A stretch of 41,473 nt of DNA, taken from assembly GCA_012522795.1 (NCBI GenBank), contig JAAYJT010000025.1:1-41473 (forward strand), in the 5' to 3' direction. Shown one piece after another: positions 23,703 to 32,190 of this stretch. Positions within the stretch are counted from its first letter, which is position 1, and every line of letters starts with the position of its first letter. Below the pieces are notes generated by a model. That model saw nothing but the letters and a program-made list of their open reading frames with translations. It was not told the origin of the DNA and ran no database searches. Origin of the DNA: Bacteroidales bacterium (GTDB lineage: Bacteria > Bacteroidota > Bacteroidia > Bacteroidales > JAAYJT01). A program made the translations under genes and the position numbers.

Positions 23703-24449
23703 TTAATGCTTCAGCTGTTTTGTCAACTGTGAAGCAAAAACAAAATTATTAAGTTCCTTGTTATCGCTGTTGAATATATATTCTCGTGTGCCTTCCCACC
23801 ACAGCCTGCCCTGAAAAATAAAACATACTTTATCGCCAATTTCCATTACCGAATTCATATCGTGAGTATTAACTACCGTAGTTATCTTATACTCTCTGGT
23901 GATCTCGCTTATTAATTTATCAATTACATTTGAGGTCACAGGATCCAGACCAGAATTAGGTTCGTCGCAAAACAAATATTTTGGGTTAATTGAAATTGCT
24001 CTTGCAATAGCTACTCGTTTTTTCATTCCCCCACTAAGCTCTGAAGGATATAATTTATTAGCATTTTCAAGGTTTACCCTTTGCAGGCAAAAGTTTGCAC
24101 GTTCAAGTTTTTCATCCTGCGAAAGCTTAGTGAACATCGAAAGCGGGAATATCACATTTTCTTCAACAGTCATCGAGTCAAACAAAGCACTACCCTGAAA
24201 CAACATACCGATCTCTCGCCGGATTTCGCCAATTACCTGCGGCGCTGATTCAGAAAAAGGTCTTCCGTCATATTCAATTGTGCCTTTATCAGGTTTAATT
24301 AGGCCTACAAGGCATTTCATCAATACTGTTTTTCCTGAACCGCTGGTACCTATAATCAGGTTGGTTTTTCCGCGTTCAAACCTGACTGAAACATCATCAA
24401 GTACCTGATGTTCACCAAATCGTTTTGATAAATGTTCGGCCACTATCAT
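23703..24449 (-). CDS. MlaF-like ABC transporter ATPase
   Basis: This 248-aa ATPase has Walker A GTSGSGKT (34-41), the signature LSGGMKKR, Walker B YLFCDEPNSGLDP and the switch His in NTHDM. The phenylalanine/glutamine loop region LFQGSALFDSMTVEEN and the LSGGMKKRVAIARA form are typical of MlaF/Ttg2A-type ATPases, which drive lipid traffic between the membranes. It overlaps the permease gene by 4 bp. No MCE-domain (MlaD) partner is in this window. Confidence 0.9.
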   Translation of the reverse strand: MIVAEHLSKRFGEHQVLDDVSVRFERGKTNLIIGTSGSGKTVLMKCLVGLIKPDKGTIEYDGRPFSESAPQVIGEIRREIGMLFQGSALFDSMTVEENVIFPLSMFTKLSQDEKLERANFCLQRVNLENANKLYPSELSGGMKKRVAIARAISINPKYLFCDEPNSGLDPVTSNVIDKLISEITREYKITTVVNTHDMNSVMEIGDKVCFIFQGRLWWEGTREYIFNSDNKELNNFVFASQLTKQLKH

Positions 24450-25186
24450 GTTAAGAACAATTGAGTTAAAATCAGATTAAAAACAATTATCATGATACTG
24501 CTCATAACTACACCTTTGGTACTTGCAGTGCCTACCTCAAGTGCGCCACCTTTTGTGTAAAAACCATAATATCCTGAAATTGATGCAATAAGAAAAGCAA
24601 ATACCGCTGTCTTTATCAGAGCATAAAAAATATTGAACGGAACAAAGAACGACTGGATACCAAGAACAAATATGTGTGTAGGCACTAGTCCCGTTGTAAT
24701 ACCTGCCAGCCAGGCACCAAAAACAGCCAGGAACATACTTATTACAATAAGTACCGGGTTAATGAGTACTGATGCCACAATTTTGGGGAAAATCAGGAAA
24801 GCTGCGGGGTTAATACCCATAATTTCAAGGGCATCAATTTGTTCGGTAATACGCATGGTTCCAATTTCGGAAGCAATAAGAGAACCAACCTTACCCGCCA
24901 GGATAAGACTGATAATAGTTGGCGAAAACTCAAGTACAACAGATTCGCGCACAGCATAACCTATGGTATAAAGAGGCACAAGTGGGTGATCAATATTGAA
25001 TGCGAGCTGTATGCAAAGTACAGCTCCCATAAATATTGAAATGATCATCACAATGCCAAGAGAATCCAACCCGAGGCGATCTATTTCAACAATGATCCTC
25101 TTCAGGTAAATCTTTTTATTTTCAGGTGGTTTGAATACCTGTTTTAATAATAGCAGATATTGTCCAAGGCTGTATAGTGCTTTCAT
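24446..25186 (-). CDS. MlaE-like ABC transporter permease
   Basis: This 246-aa permease has about five membrane helices and MlaE-family segments: the amphipathic N-terminal helix, VVLEFSPTIISLILAGKVGSLIASEIG (with the conserved GxxGSxxAxExG), MRITEQIDALEIMGINP and the C-terminal GVVMSSIMIIVFNLILTQLF. It is the first gene of the mlaE-mlaF-cvpA run. It should work with the ATPase in phospholipid transport across the cell envelope. Confidence 0.9.
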   Translation of the reverse strand: MKALYSLGQYLLLLKQVFKPPENKKIYLKRIIVEIDRLGLDSLGIVMIISIFMGAVLCIQLAFNIDHPLVPLYTIGYAVRESVVLEFSPTIISLILAGKVGSLIASEIGTMRITEQIDALEIMGINPAAFLIFPKIVASVLINPVLIVISMFLAVFGAWLAGITTGLVPTHIFVLGIQSFFVPFNIFYALIKTAVFAFLIASISGYYGFYTKGGALEVGTASTKGVVMSSIMIIVFNLILTQLFLT

Positions 25187-25232
25187 TACCTGTGAAAAAT
25201 AATCGGCTAAGATAAATATAATCCTCTAAAAT

Positions 25233-25247
25233 CTGTTGATTCAACAG
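25233..25247. promoter_or_regulatory. 15-bp palindrome between divergent genes
   Basis: CTGTTGA-T-TCAACAG is a perfect inverted repeat with a single central base, 47 bp upstream of the permease gene. It may be an operator for that operon; no regulator is identified. Confidence 0.35.
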
Positions 25248-25335
25248 CATAATAAATTATAAAATCAGATAAAAATTCCTGTAGTGCAAAACCATACATA
25301 ATAGTATTTATCCGGATTTTCAGTAATTCTATCTG

Positions 25336-25375
25336 TATTATTATCCGGTATAAAAATATCCATTATTATTATCCG
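25336..25375. repeat. Direct repeat TATTATTATCCG, 28-bp period
   Basis: The 12-mer occurs at 25336-25347 and 25364-25375, and a related TTTATCCGG lies at about 25307-25314. All lie 85-150 bp before the small lipoprotein gene. They may be regulator sites; low complexity makes this uncertain. Confidence 0.35.
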
Positions 25376-25459
25376 TTTGCTCTATAATACAAACAATAAA
25401 AAAGGATTTTGCCTTTCAATCACAAACATCTCAAATACAAGTAATTAAATCATAATACA

Positions 25460-25666
25460 ATGAAAATTCAAAAATTGCCTATTCTTATCCTTACTCTTAT
25501 GCTTGCTTTTTTGTTAAGCTCCTGCTCAACCTCACGTAAAAGCAGTAAAAGTCAGAAAAGATATCACCAGAGATGCGACTGTTCAAGATTCAGCGAATTA
25601 GGAAGCAATAAAATAATCACTATTGACTGGGTGGCATATTATGAAGGACAAACAAATTCTGAGTAA
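25460..25666 (+). CDS. Small lipoprotein of unknown function
   Basis: This 68-aa protein has a lipoprotein signal (LPILILTLMLAFLLSSC), and the mature part is short and basic (STSRKSSKSQKRYHQRCDCS) then ends in VAYYEGQTNSE. It has two or three Cys residues after the lipid-anchored one. No family is recognised. Its end overlaps the start of the SprT-like gene by 26 bp. Confidence 0.6.
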   Translation: MKIQKLPILILTLMLAFLLSSCSTSRKSSKSQKRYHQRCDCSRFSELGSNKIITIDWVAYYEGQTNSE

Positions 25667-26252
25667 TTATCTGCCTCCGTCAGTCGTAGATAAAATCCTG
25701 TTAATTCTTACTGAAAACAAAGCTATTCTACGTATAAGTAGGTCGCGGGCAAGTAAGCTCGGAGATTATCGTCCTCCCGCGAATGGTAAACCACATCGCA
25801 TTTCGGTTAACCATGACTTGAATCCCTATGAATTTCTGATAACTCTGATTCATGAGATTGCTCACATGAAATGCTGGCAGCAATATGGGAAAAAGGCAAA
25901 ACCACATGGACAGGAATGGAATATGTTGTTCAAGAAATTGTTAAATGATTTCAATAAACCCGGATTATTTCCTGAGAATATAAGTGAAGCAATAAATTTT
26001 TACACCCGGCCTGACACAACTTTACAACAAGGCAAAGATGCCCTGAAAAATGCTCTTAAATTACTTGAACCTTCTATTGATCAGCTTATTGTAGAAAACG
26101 TTTCTAATGGGGAAACATTTGTATACAGAAATCAGGTGTTTGAAAAAATAGAAAAGGTTCGGAAAAGGATTAAGTGTAGACGGTTAAAAGATAATCGTTT
26201 GTACGCTTTCGATCCTTTAGTAGAGGTTTTGCCATACAAATTAAAAAGATAA
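25641..26252 (+). CDS. SprT-like zinc metalloprotease domain protein
   Basis: This protein of about 203 aa has the zinc-binding HEIAH motif at residues 71-75 within FLITLIHEIAHMKCWQQYGK and the following KPHGQEWNMLFKKLL, as in SprT/Spartan-type proteins. The Cys-rich zinc ribbon of full SprT is not evident; the C-terminus instead has FVYRNQVFEKIEKVRKRIKC. SprT-like proteases can act on DNA-protein crosslinks, but that is not shown here. I choose the ATG at 25641; a TTG at 25623 would lengthen it by six residues. Confidence 0.82.
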   Translation: MKDKQILSNYLPPSVVDKILLILTENKAILRISRSRASKLGDYRPPANGKPHRISVNHDLNPYEFLITLIHEIAHMKCWQQYGKKAKPHGQEWNMLFKKLLNDFNKPGLFPENISEAINFYTRPDTTLQQGKDALKNALKLLEPSIDQLIVENVSNGETFVYRNQVFEKIEKVRKRIKCRRLKDNRLYAFDPLVEVLPYKLKR

Positions 26253-26291
26253 ATTATTCAAGGATTTCCAACTGCAAATTGAATTTTCATT

Positions 26292-26299
26292 TATATTTG
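26292..26299 (+). promoter_or_regulatory. Possible -7 box of manC
   Basis: TATATTTG matches the -7 consensus 38 bp before the manC start codon. No convincing -33 TTTG is seen at the usual distance. Confidence 0.4.
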
Positions 26300-26337
26300 G
26301 CAAAACAAATATTCACAAACAAATAATATACTCTATC

Positions 26338-27423
26338 ATGAATAAAAATAACTATTGCATAATAATGGCTGGCGGTGTTGGAGCACGTTTCTGGCCTATG
26401 AGTAAAACAGCCCGACCCAAACAATTCATTGATATCCTTGATACAGGTCAAACCTTGATACAAACCACTTTTGACAGGTTTAGAAATATTTGTCCAACAG
26501 AAAACATATATATAGTTACCAGTGAAATATATTTAGATTACGTAAAAAACCAGCTTCCTGAAATTGCTGACGAACAAATACTTGGTGAGCCAATGCGAAG
26601 GAATACAGCACCATGTATAGCCTATGCCAGCTACAAGATCTTCAAAAAAAATCCTGATGCTAACATCGTGGTGGCCCCATCAGATCATATTATCTCTAAA
26701 ATAAACAATTTCAATGATGCCATACTTACTGCACTTGATGCAAGTGCAAAAAATGACTGGCTGCTTACGCTTGGAATACAACCTACACGGCCTGATACCG
26801 GATATGGTTATATTCAGTTTGAAGAGAACTCTACTAATAACAATCGTATTTCGAAAGTAAAAACATTTACTGAGAAACCACAATATGATCTGGCCGTATC
26901 ATTTCTGAAAAGCGGTGATTTCCTCTGGAATTCCGGTATTTTTATCTGGAGGCTGAAAAGTATTATGAAAGCAATTGAACAATATTTACCTGAAATTGAT
27001 GAAATTTTCAGGGAAGGCCTTGATTATTATGAAACCCCAAAGGAAAACTATTTTATTTCTAGGGCATATCCTGTGGTAAAAAATATTTCAATTGACTATG
27101 GGGTTATGGAAAAAGCTGATAATGTATATGTTATCTCTGCTGATCTGGGTTGGTCAGATTTAGGAACATGGGGTTCATTATACGAAAATATGCCTAAAGA
27201 TGAATCGGGAAATTCAATTATCGGAAACAATGTAATGAGTTATGAGCTTAAAAACTGTATTGTAAATATGCCCAAAGATAAACTTGTAGTATTACAGGGA
27301 CTTGAAGATTATATTGTTGTTGAATCTGATAATGTTCTTTTGGTTTGTCACAAAAAAGATGAGCAGGAAATACGCAATTTTGTAGAAGACATACGTACAA
27401 ACAAAGGCGAAGAATTTGTTTAG
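26338..27423 (+). CDS. manC: Mannose-1-phosphate guanylyltransferase
   Basis: This 361-aa nucleotidyltransferase makes GDP-mannose from GTP and mannose-1-phosphate for surface polysaccharides and glycans. It has the GGVGARFWPMSKTARPKQF signature at residues 12-30, then VVAPSDHII, FTEKP, WNSGIFIWR and ISIDYGVMEKADNV. It lacks the C-terminal phosphomannose isomerase cupin of the long form, as usual for the short Bacteroidota type. No other sugar-nucleotide gene is adjacent. Confidence 0.92.
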   Translation: MNKNNYCIIMAGGVGARFWPMSKTARPKQFIDILDTGQTLIQTTFDRFRNICPTENIYIVTSEIYLDYVKNQLPEIADEQILGEPMRRNTAPCIAYASYKIFKKNPDANIVVAPSDHIISKINNFNDAILTALDASAKNDWLLTLGIQPTRPDTGYGYIQFEENSTNNNRISKVKTFTEKPQYDLAVSFLKSGDFLWNSGIFIWRLKSIMKAIEQYLPEIDEIFREGLDYYETPKENYFISRAYPVVKNISIDYGVMEKADNVYVISADLGWSDLGTWGSLYENMPKDESGNSIIGNNVMSYELKNCIVNMPKDKLVVLQGLEDYIVVESDNVLLVCHKKDEQEIRNFVEDIRTNKGEEFV

Positions 27424-27451
27424 CTTGTAAATCAATATAGTAAACAGGTTT

Positions 27452-28105
27452 CTATAGTTCGATCTCCTTTACTTCCCCATCCACGATCAGAGTTCCTTCG
27501 GTTGCACTGCGAATTTCATCAATACTCACTCCGGGAGCACGTTCAAGGAGCCGGAAACCTTCAGGGATGACTTCAAGCACCGCAAGATTAGTAACTATTT
27601 TCTTCACGCATCCTACACCTGTAAGAGGCAGTGTACATTTTTTCAAAAGTTTCGACTGACCAGAAGGAGATGTATGCTGCATAGCCACAATTATATTTTT
27701 TGCTGCTGCTACCAGATCCATAGCACCCCCCATGCCTTTAACCATTTTCCCAGGTATCTTCCAGCTTGCAATGTCACCTTTTTCTGACACTTCAAAGGCA
27801 CCAAGTACTGTAAGATCAACATGTCCACCACGAATCATGGAAAAACTTGTAGCTGAATCAAAAAATGCAGCTCCCGGATTAACTGTTACTGTTTGTTTTC
27901 CTGCATTTATAAGATCCGCATCTACTTCTTCTTCCTTAGGGAATACACCCATTCCAAGAATACCATTCTCTGACTGAAGAATTACCTGCATTCCTTCGGG
28001 AATATAATTGGCCACCAGGGTAGGAATGCCAATGCCAAGATTAACATAATATCCGTCTTTAAGTTCTTTGGCTATGCGTTGAGCTATTTGTTCTTTAGTA
28101 AGCAT
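27452..28105 (-). CDS. 3-oxoacid CoA-transferase, subunit B
   Basis: This 217-aa subunit pairs with the upstream gene to move CoA between succinyl-CoA (or acetyl-CoA) and acetoacetate or a similar acid. The catalytic glutamate lies in [33 protein letters not shown] and [14 protein letters not shown] are typical of beta subunits (ScoB/AtoA). Length is standard. It follows subunit A by 114 bp on the same strand. Confidence 0.9.
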   Translation of the reverse strand: MLTKEQIAQRIAKELKDGYYVNLGIGIPTLVANYIPEGMQVILQSENGILGMGVFPKEEEVDADLINAGKQTVTVNPGAAFFDSATSFSMIRGGHVDLTVLGAFEVSEKGDIASWKIPGKMVKGMGGAMDLVAAAKNIIVAMQHTSPSGQSKLLKKCTLPLTGVGCVKKIVTNLAVLEVIPEGFRLLERAPGVSIDEIRSATEGTLIVDGEVKEIEL

Positions 28106-28219
28106 GATTTATCATATTGAGATTAAAACCTAATTTCTTAAAATATTTTCCGTATTACAAACCATATATGATTGAGACACTGATGATTAGATTCAAAAAA
28201 AATGCAAAACAAAAAGTTA

Positions 28220-28912
28220 TCAGGTTCTGACAGTTCTGCGTTCTATTCTTTTTTCATAATTTTTACCCTGAAAAATCCTCTGAACAAAAATCCCGGGTGT
28301 GTGTATAAAATTCGGGTCCAAAACACCGGCGGGAACAAGTTCTTCAACTTCGGCGATAGTAATTTTTCCAGCCATTGCCATAGGCTGATTGAAATTATTA
28401 GCTGTTGCCCTATAAACCAGGTTTCCCATAGTATCGCCCTTCCATGCTTTAACGATAGCAAAATCAGCAGTTAAAGCAGTTTCAAGCACATGAGGTTTTC
28501 CGTTAAAAACCCTAATCTCCTTACCCTCAGCTGCCTCAGTGCCATAGCCTGCAGGAACGAAAAAAGCCGGAATGCCTGCTCCGCCGGCTCTGCATCTTTC
28601 TGCAAGAGTACCTTGTGGAATAAGTTCTACTTCAAGCTCGCCGCTAAGCAACTGTCTTTCAAATTCATCATTCTCACCTACATACGATGAGATCATTTTC
28701 TTTATCTGATGCTTTTTTAATAACAAACCTAAACCAAAATCGTCAACACCTGCATTATTTGAAATACAGGTGAGGCCTTTTACTTCGGCTTTCACCAATG
28801 CAGAAATACAGTTCTCGGGAATTCCGCAAAGACCAAAACCTCCAAACATCAGTGCCATTCCATCACTAATTCCCTGTATAGCCTCATAGGCATCTTTAAC
28901 AACTTTATTCAT
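28220..28912 (-). CDS. 3-oxoacid CoA-transferase, subunit A
   Basis: This 230-aa alpha subunit has the glycine-rich GMALMFGGFGLCGIPE segment, ISNNAGVDDFGLGLLLK, GTLAERCRAGGAGIPAFFVPAG and a C-terminal VEELVPAGVLDPNFIHTPGI, all typical of ScoA/AtoD. I start it at 28912 (MNKVVKDAYEAI), where the conserved part begins; a start at 28990 would add 26 residues that do not resemble the family. The pair probably acts in ketone-body or acid catabolism, but the acceptor is not determined by sequence. Confidence 0.9.
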   Translation of the reverse strand: MNKVVKDAYEAIQGISDGMALMFGGFGLCGIPENCISALVKAEVKGLTCISNNAGVDDFGLGLLLKKHQIKKMISSYVGENDEFERQLLSGELEVELIPQGTLAERCRAGGAGIPAFFVPAGYGTEAAEGKEIRVFNGKPHVLETALTADFAIVKAWKGDTMGNLVYRATANNFNQPMAMAGKITIAEVEELVPAGVLDPNFIHTPGIFVQRIFQGKNYEKRIERRTVRT

Positions 28913-29116
28913 TTTCTCAATTGATTTATTGTAAATAAGATAACAGTAAAAGAATAAAGATGGTTCAATAAACTTGTGTTTTTCAACCATGGTAAAATAA
29001 TGAGTTCAGCAAATAACCATAATAGAAATAGAGCTTACTGCTTTAAGTGCTAAAATATCAAATATGAAATGATGAGCCGGAATTAATACGTAAATTATAA
29101 GATATGAATTGAAATC

Positions 29117-29779
29117 TTATTTAAAATCAATAATGCCGTGCTGAAATGCAAACTTACTTAAACCTATGGCTGACTTGACTTTTGTTTTTGAAAAAATGTT
29201 TTTTCTATGGGTTTCAACAGTTCTTTCACTGATGAACAGTTTTTCAGCGATCTGCTGGGTAGTATATTCCTGCACTATCAATGATAAAATCTCAATTTCT
29301 CTTTTCGTAAGGCTTAATTCATTCATTGATGGTCTTTTATCATCAAAAGCTGCCTTTCCGCTTATCTTGTTATAAACCATTTCCTGAATTTCTTCACCAA
29401 AATATTTCTTTCCACTAGCCACAATTTCAATAGCTTTAGAAAGTTCTGATAAGTTTGCCGATTTGAGCACATACCCTGCAGCCCCGCTTTTAATCATTTT
29501 TTCAACATAGCTGTAATCGTCGTACATAGTAAGTGCAAGGATATTGGCTTTTGGATTCAGTTTTTTAATCTGACGGGTAAGCTCAACACCTGAGATCTCG
29601 GGCATATTTATGTCAATTAGAAAAATATCCAGATCAAGTTCTGTAAATTTACTCAGCAATTCATTTCCTGAAAGTGCATGACCAACAATCTCAAACCGGG
29701 GATCATCAGATAAAAGGGAACTTATTCCTTCAACAAAAAGTTTGTGATCGTCAATTATAAAAATTCTTATTTTCTTCAT
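29117..29779 (-). CDS. NarL-family response regulator
   Basis: This 220-aa regulator has a receiver domain (Asp10, Asp11 and phospho-acceptor Asp56 in FLIDINMPEISG; Lys in VLKSAN) and a C-terminal LuxR-type HTH (LSLTKREIEILSLIVQEY, EKLFISERTVETHRKNIFSK). It should bind DNA after phosphorylation by the histidine kinase encoded 11 bp upstream. Targets are unknown; the divergent large exported-protein genes beyond the kinase are candidates. Confidence 0.92.
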   Translation of the reverse strand: MKKIRIFIIDDHKLFVEGISSLLSDDPRFEIVGHALSGNELLSKFTELDLDIFLIDINMPEISGVELTRQIKKLNPKANILALTMYDDYSYVEKMIKSGAAGYVLKSANLSELSKAIEIVASGKKYFGEEIQEMVYNKISGKAAFDDKRPSMNELSLTKREIEILSLIVQEYTTQQIAEKLFISERTVETHRKNIFSKTKVKSAIGLSKFAFQHGIIDFK

Positions 29780-29790
29780 TACTCTTTCTT

Positions 29791-31737
29791 TTATTCAGGT
29801 ACAACAATGGTTACTATTGTTCCCCTCCCAACAACGCTATCAATAAACACTTTACCTTTTAGCCCTTCAATTCTTGATATAAGGCTCTTTAAACCCAATC
29901 CTTTTGAATTCTCATGCTGTTGAAAATCAAATCCTACACCATTATCTTCAATCATTATTGTAATATCTTCATGATTTTGAATAATTTGTATATTTATTTC
30001 TGAACCATCAGCATGAGAAAGTATATTATTTACTACCTCTAAAATAGCTCTATAAAGTGCATGTTCAAGATACTGATCCATTTTTTCATTCAAGCCTGAA
30101 ATATCCAGCGACACTGTATACTTTTCAGTTTCATTTAGTTTCATTACAAGGTCTTCAACTGCAAGTCTGAAGCCTTTCTCAATCAACACAATAGGTGCCA
30201 TATTTTGAACTATATGTTTCATTTCTCTTAAAATCTCATTAAGGGTTGAAACTGTATTATTCAAAATCATTGATTTTCTTTCAGGTGCCAGATCAGATCT
30301 TTCAAGCAGTGCAGTAAGGTTTAATTTTGCTAAGGATAACATTGGCCCAACACTATCATGCAATTCCAGCCCCATCCTTTTACGTTCCTGTATTTCAGCA
30401 TTAAAAGCCGCTTTTGAGCGCTCTTCGGTAAGTTTAACAACAGCTTCATTAAACTTAACTGCCTGTTCCTGTTTTACTTTATTTATATGATTGTTATAGA
30501 TAAGCAGGATTATAATAATTATTGCTATAAACAGTAATCCTAAAAGTATTATAAGTGAGTTTCTCCGGCTCAATGAAAGCTTTTGTTTCTCTATTTCAAT
30601 TAATTGTGCTTCTTTATCTTTGATCAACTGATTGATCTCCATGTAATAGAGTTGATGTAGTTTTGACTGATCGTTGAGTTCCATTTTTAAATTATTCGCA
30701 CTTTTATAATATGAAAGAGCTTTCTCAAAATCATTTGTTTGTTCATAAATAGCTGAAAGTACTTCAAACACCTTATATATTAACTCAGTTGAATTGGTAT
30801 TTTCAGCTTCTTCAAGTGCATTATAAGAATGTTCAATAGCTTTGGCTATATTTTTTTGTTTAAGATTTACCCTTGCCAATCCAAGTTGATTCGCAGTTAT
30901 CAAATTACCGGAGTTAATCTTTTCAGATACTTTAAGACTTTTTTTATAAACTTCCTCTGCGTTTTTGAAATCACCATTATTAAGATAAATATTACCTTCA
31001 ATATTTTGTGCAAATGCTGATGTATAAAGGTCGGAAATGCTATTTGCCACCTGAATTGCCAGTTTAGCATAAAATATAGCAGAATCAGGCTGATTTATCT
31101 GCAACAATGAGGCTGCCAGATGGCTATAAACTATTGCAAGCCCGTGACTATCCTGACTATCCAGAAAACCATTCTGACTTTTGTGAAAATGATAAAATGC
31201 TTTTTCAATATTATTAAGGTCCAGATACAGTATCCCAAGATTGCAATGGATGATATTTATCTTATCGGGCATTGCAGCCAACTCATAATTGTGAATTGCT
31301 GCCAGAAAATTCTCTAATGCATCTTTATTATTCTTTATTGATAAATTCAATACACCCAAATTATTATAACTATCACCTATTCTCACAAGATTATTTTCCT
31401 GTATTGATAGTTTAAGTGCTTTATGATAATTTTCAAATGCCTGAAAATGATTGGATTGGACAACACAGGTTGCACCAATTAAATTTAACATCCTAATCTG
31501 CCATTCAGCATCATCAAGTTTTTTCAGAACATTGACTGCCAGTGTTCTGGCACTGTCGGGATTGGAATAAACCAAAGCCTGCATTTCTTTAAAAAGAGTG
31601 TCAACAGACTGTCCGTCAATTATTATTGTTGATGAAATATTTGATTGCTTTTTTTGTCCGCTCATAAAGAATATGTCGGCAAACATATTGACCTGTATTA
31701 ACAATGTTGAAACTATAAGCAATACAAACGATTTCAT
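29791..31737 (-). CDS. TPR-containing sensor histidine kinase
   Basis: This 648-aa sensor has an N-terminal signal or anchor, about seven TPR repeats (about residues 60-360) that should lie in the periplasm, a single membrane helix (about 393-414), then a HisKA_3 region with the phospho-acceptor His460 (RKRMGLELHDSVGP) and an HATPase_c domain (LEVVNNILSHADGSE, EDNGVGFDFQQH, GLGLKSLISRIEGLKG). The HisKA_3 type pairs with NarL regulators, matching the neighbour. The TPR sensor implies that it reads protein or peptide interactions rather than a small ligand. Confidence 0.92.
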   Translation of the reverse strand: MKSFVLLIVSTLLIQVNMFADIFFMSGQKKQSNISSTIIIDGQSVDTLFKEMQALVYSNPDSARTLAVNVLKKLDDAEWQIRMLNLIGATCVVQSNHFQAFENYHKALKLSIQENNLVRIGDSYNNLGVLNLSIKNNKDALENFLAAIHNYELAAMPDKINIIHCNLGILYLDLNNIEKAFYHFHKSQNGFLDSQDSHGLAIVYSHLAASLLQINQPDSAIFYAKLAIQVANSISDLYTSAFAQNIEGNIYLNNGDFKNAEEVYKKSLKVSEKINSGNLITANQLGLARVNLKQKNIAKAIEHSYNALEEAENTNSTELIYKVFEVLSAIYEQTNDFEKALSYYKSANNLKMELNDQSKLHQLYYMEINQLIKDKEAQLIEIEKQKLSLSRRNSLIILLGLLFIAIIIIILLIYNNHINKVKQEQAVKFNEAVVKLTEERSKAAFNAEIQERKRMGLELHDSVGPMLSLAKLNLTALLERSDLAPERKSMILNNTVSTLNEILREMKHIVQNMAPIVLIEKGFRLAVEDLVMKLNETEKYTVSLDISGLNEKMDQYLEHALYRAILEVVNNILSHADGSEINIQIIQNHEDITIMIEDNGVGFDFQQHENSKGLGLKSLISRIEGLKGKVFIDSVVGRGTIVTIVVPE

Positions 31738-32190
31738 TTATCAATCTATAAAAGATAATACATTTAATAAAAGAGAATGAATGTCTGAATTTTCAATTTT
31801 TACCAAATATTGGTTTTTAAAAACTGCCTGTTGACCCGACAAAACTAATTCATTTTTTTACTGATTTTTATAAATTATTAATAATCAGGGCAAAAATACC
31901 CTCTACTACTGATATTTTTTACCTTAAACTACGGATTCCGGTACTGAGATTATGTAATAATTTTGCTGCATCAATATATTTCATTGTCTTTGACACCCAA
32001 ATTAAAAGCAACCATGAGACAAATATTCAACCCGGATCTAAAAACAAAATTGGTTTTTCAATTCAAATGATGATTTTTTAAATTATATGAAAAACGTAAT
32101 ATCAATAACCTCTGCAATTACTTATAGCGCTATGAATAGCACATCATTAATTATTAACAAATATTTTTTTAACCTTTAAATCTTTTCATT
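31738..32190. other. Intergenic region between divergent operons
   Basis: This 453-bp AT-rich stretch separates the two-component system from the three exported-protein genes. On the minus strand TAGTTTTG (31847-31840) matches a -7 box for the kinase gene, with no clear -33 element. I found no convincing promoter for the rightward gene, no RNA gene and no ORF worth calling. Confidence 0.4.

Noticed and set aside
28202-28474. Plus-strand open frame over the CoA-transferase subunit A gene
   Set aside because: It is the shadow of a well-conserved gene on the other strand.
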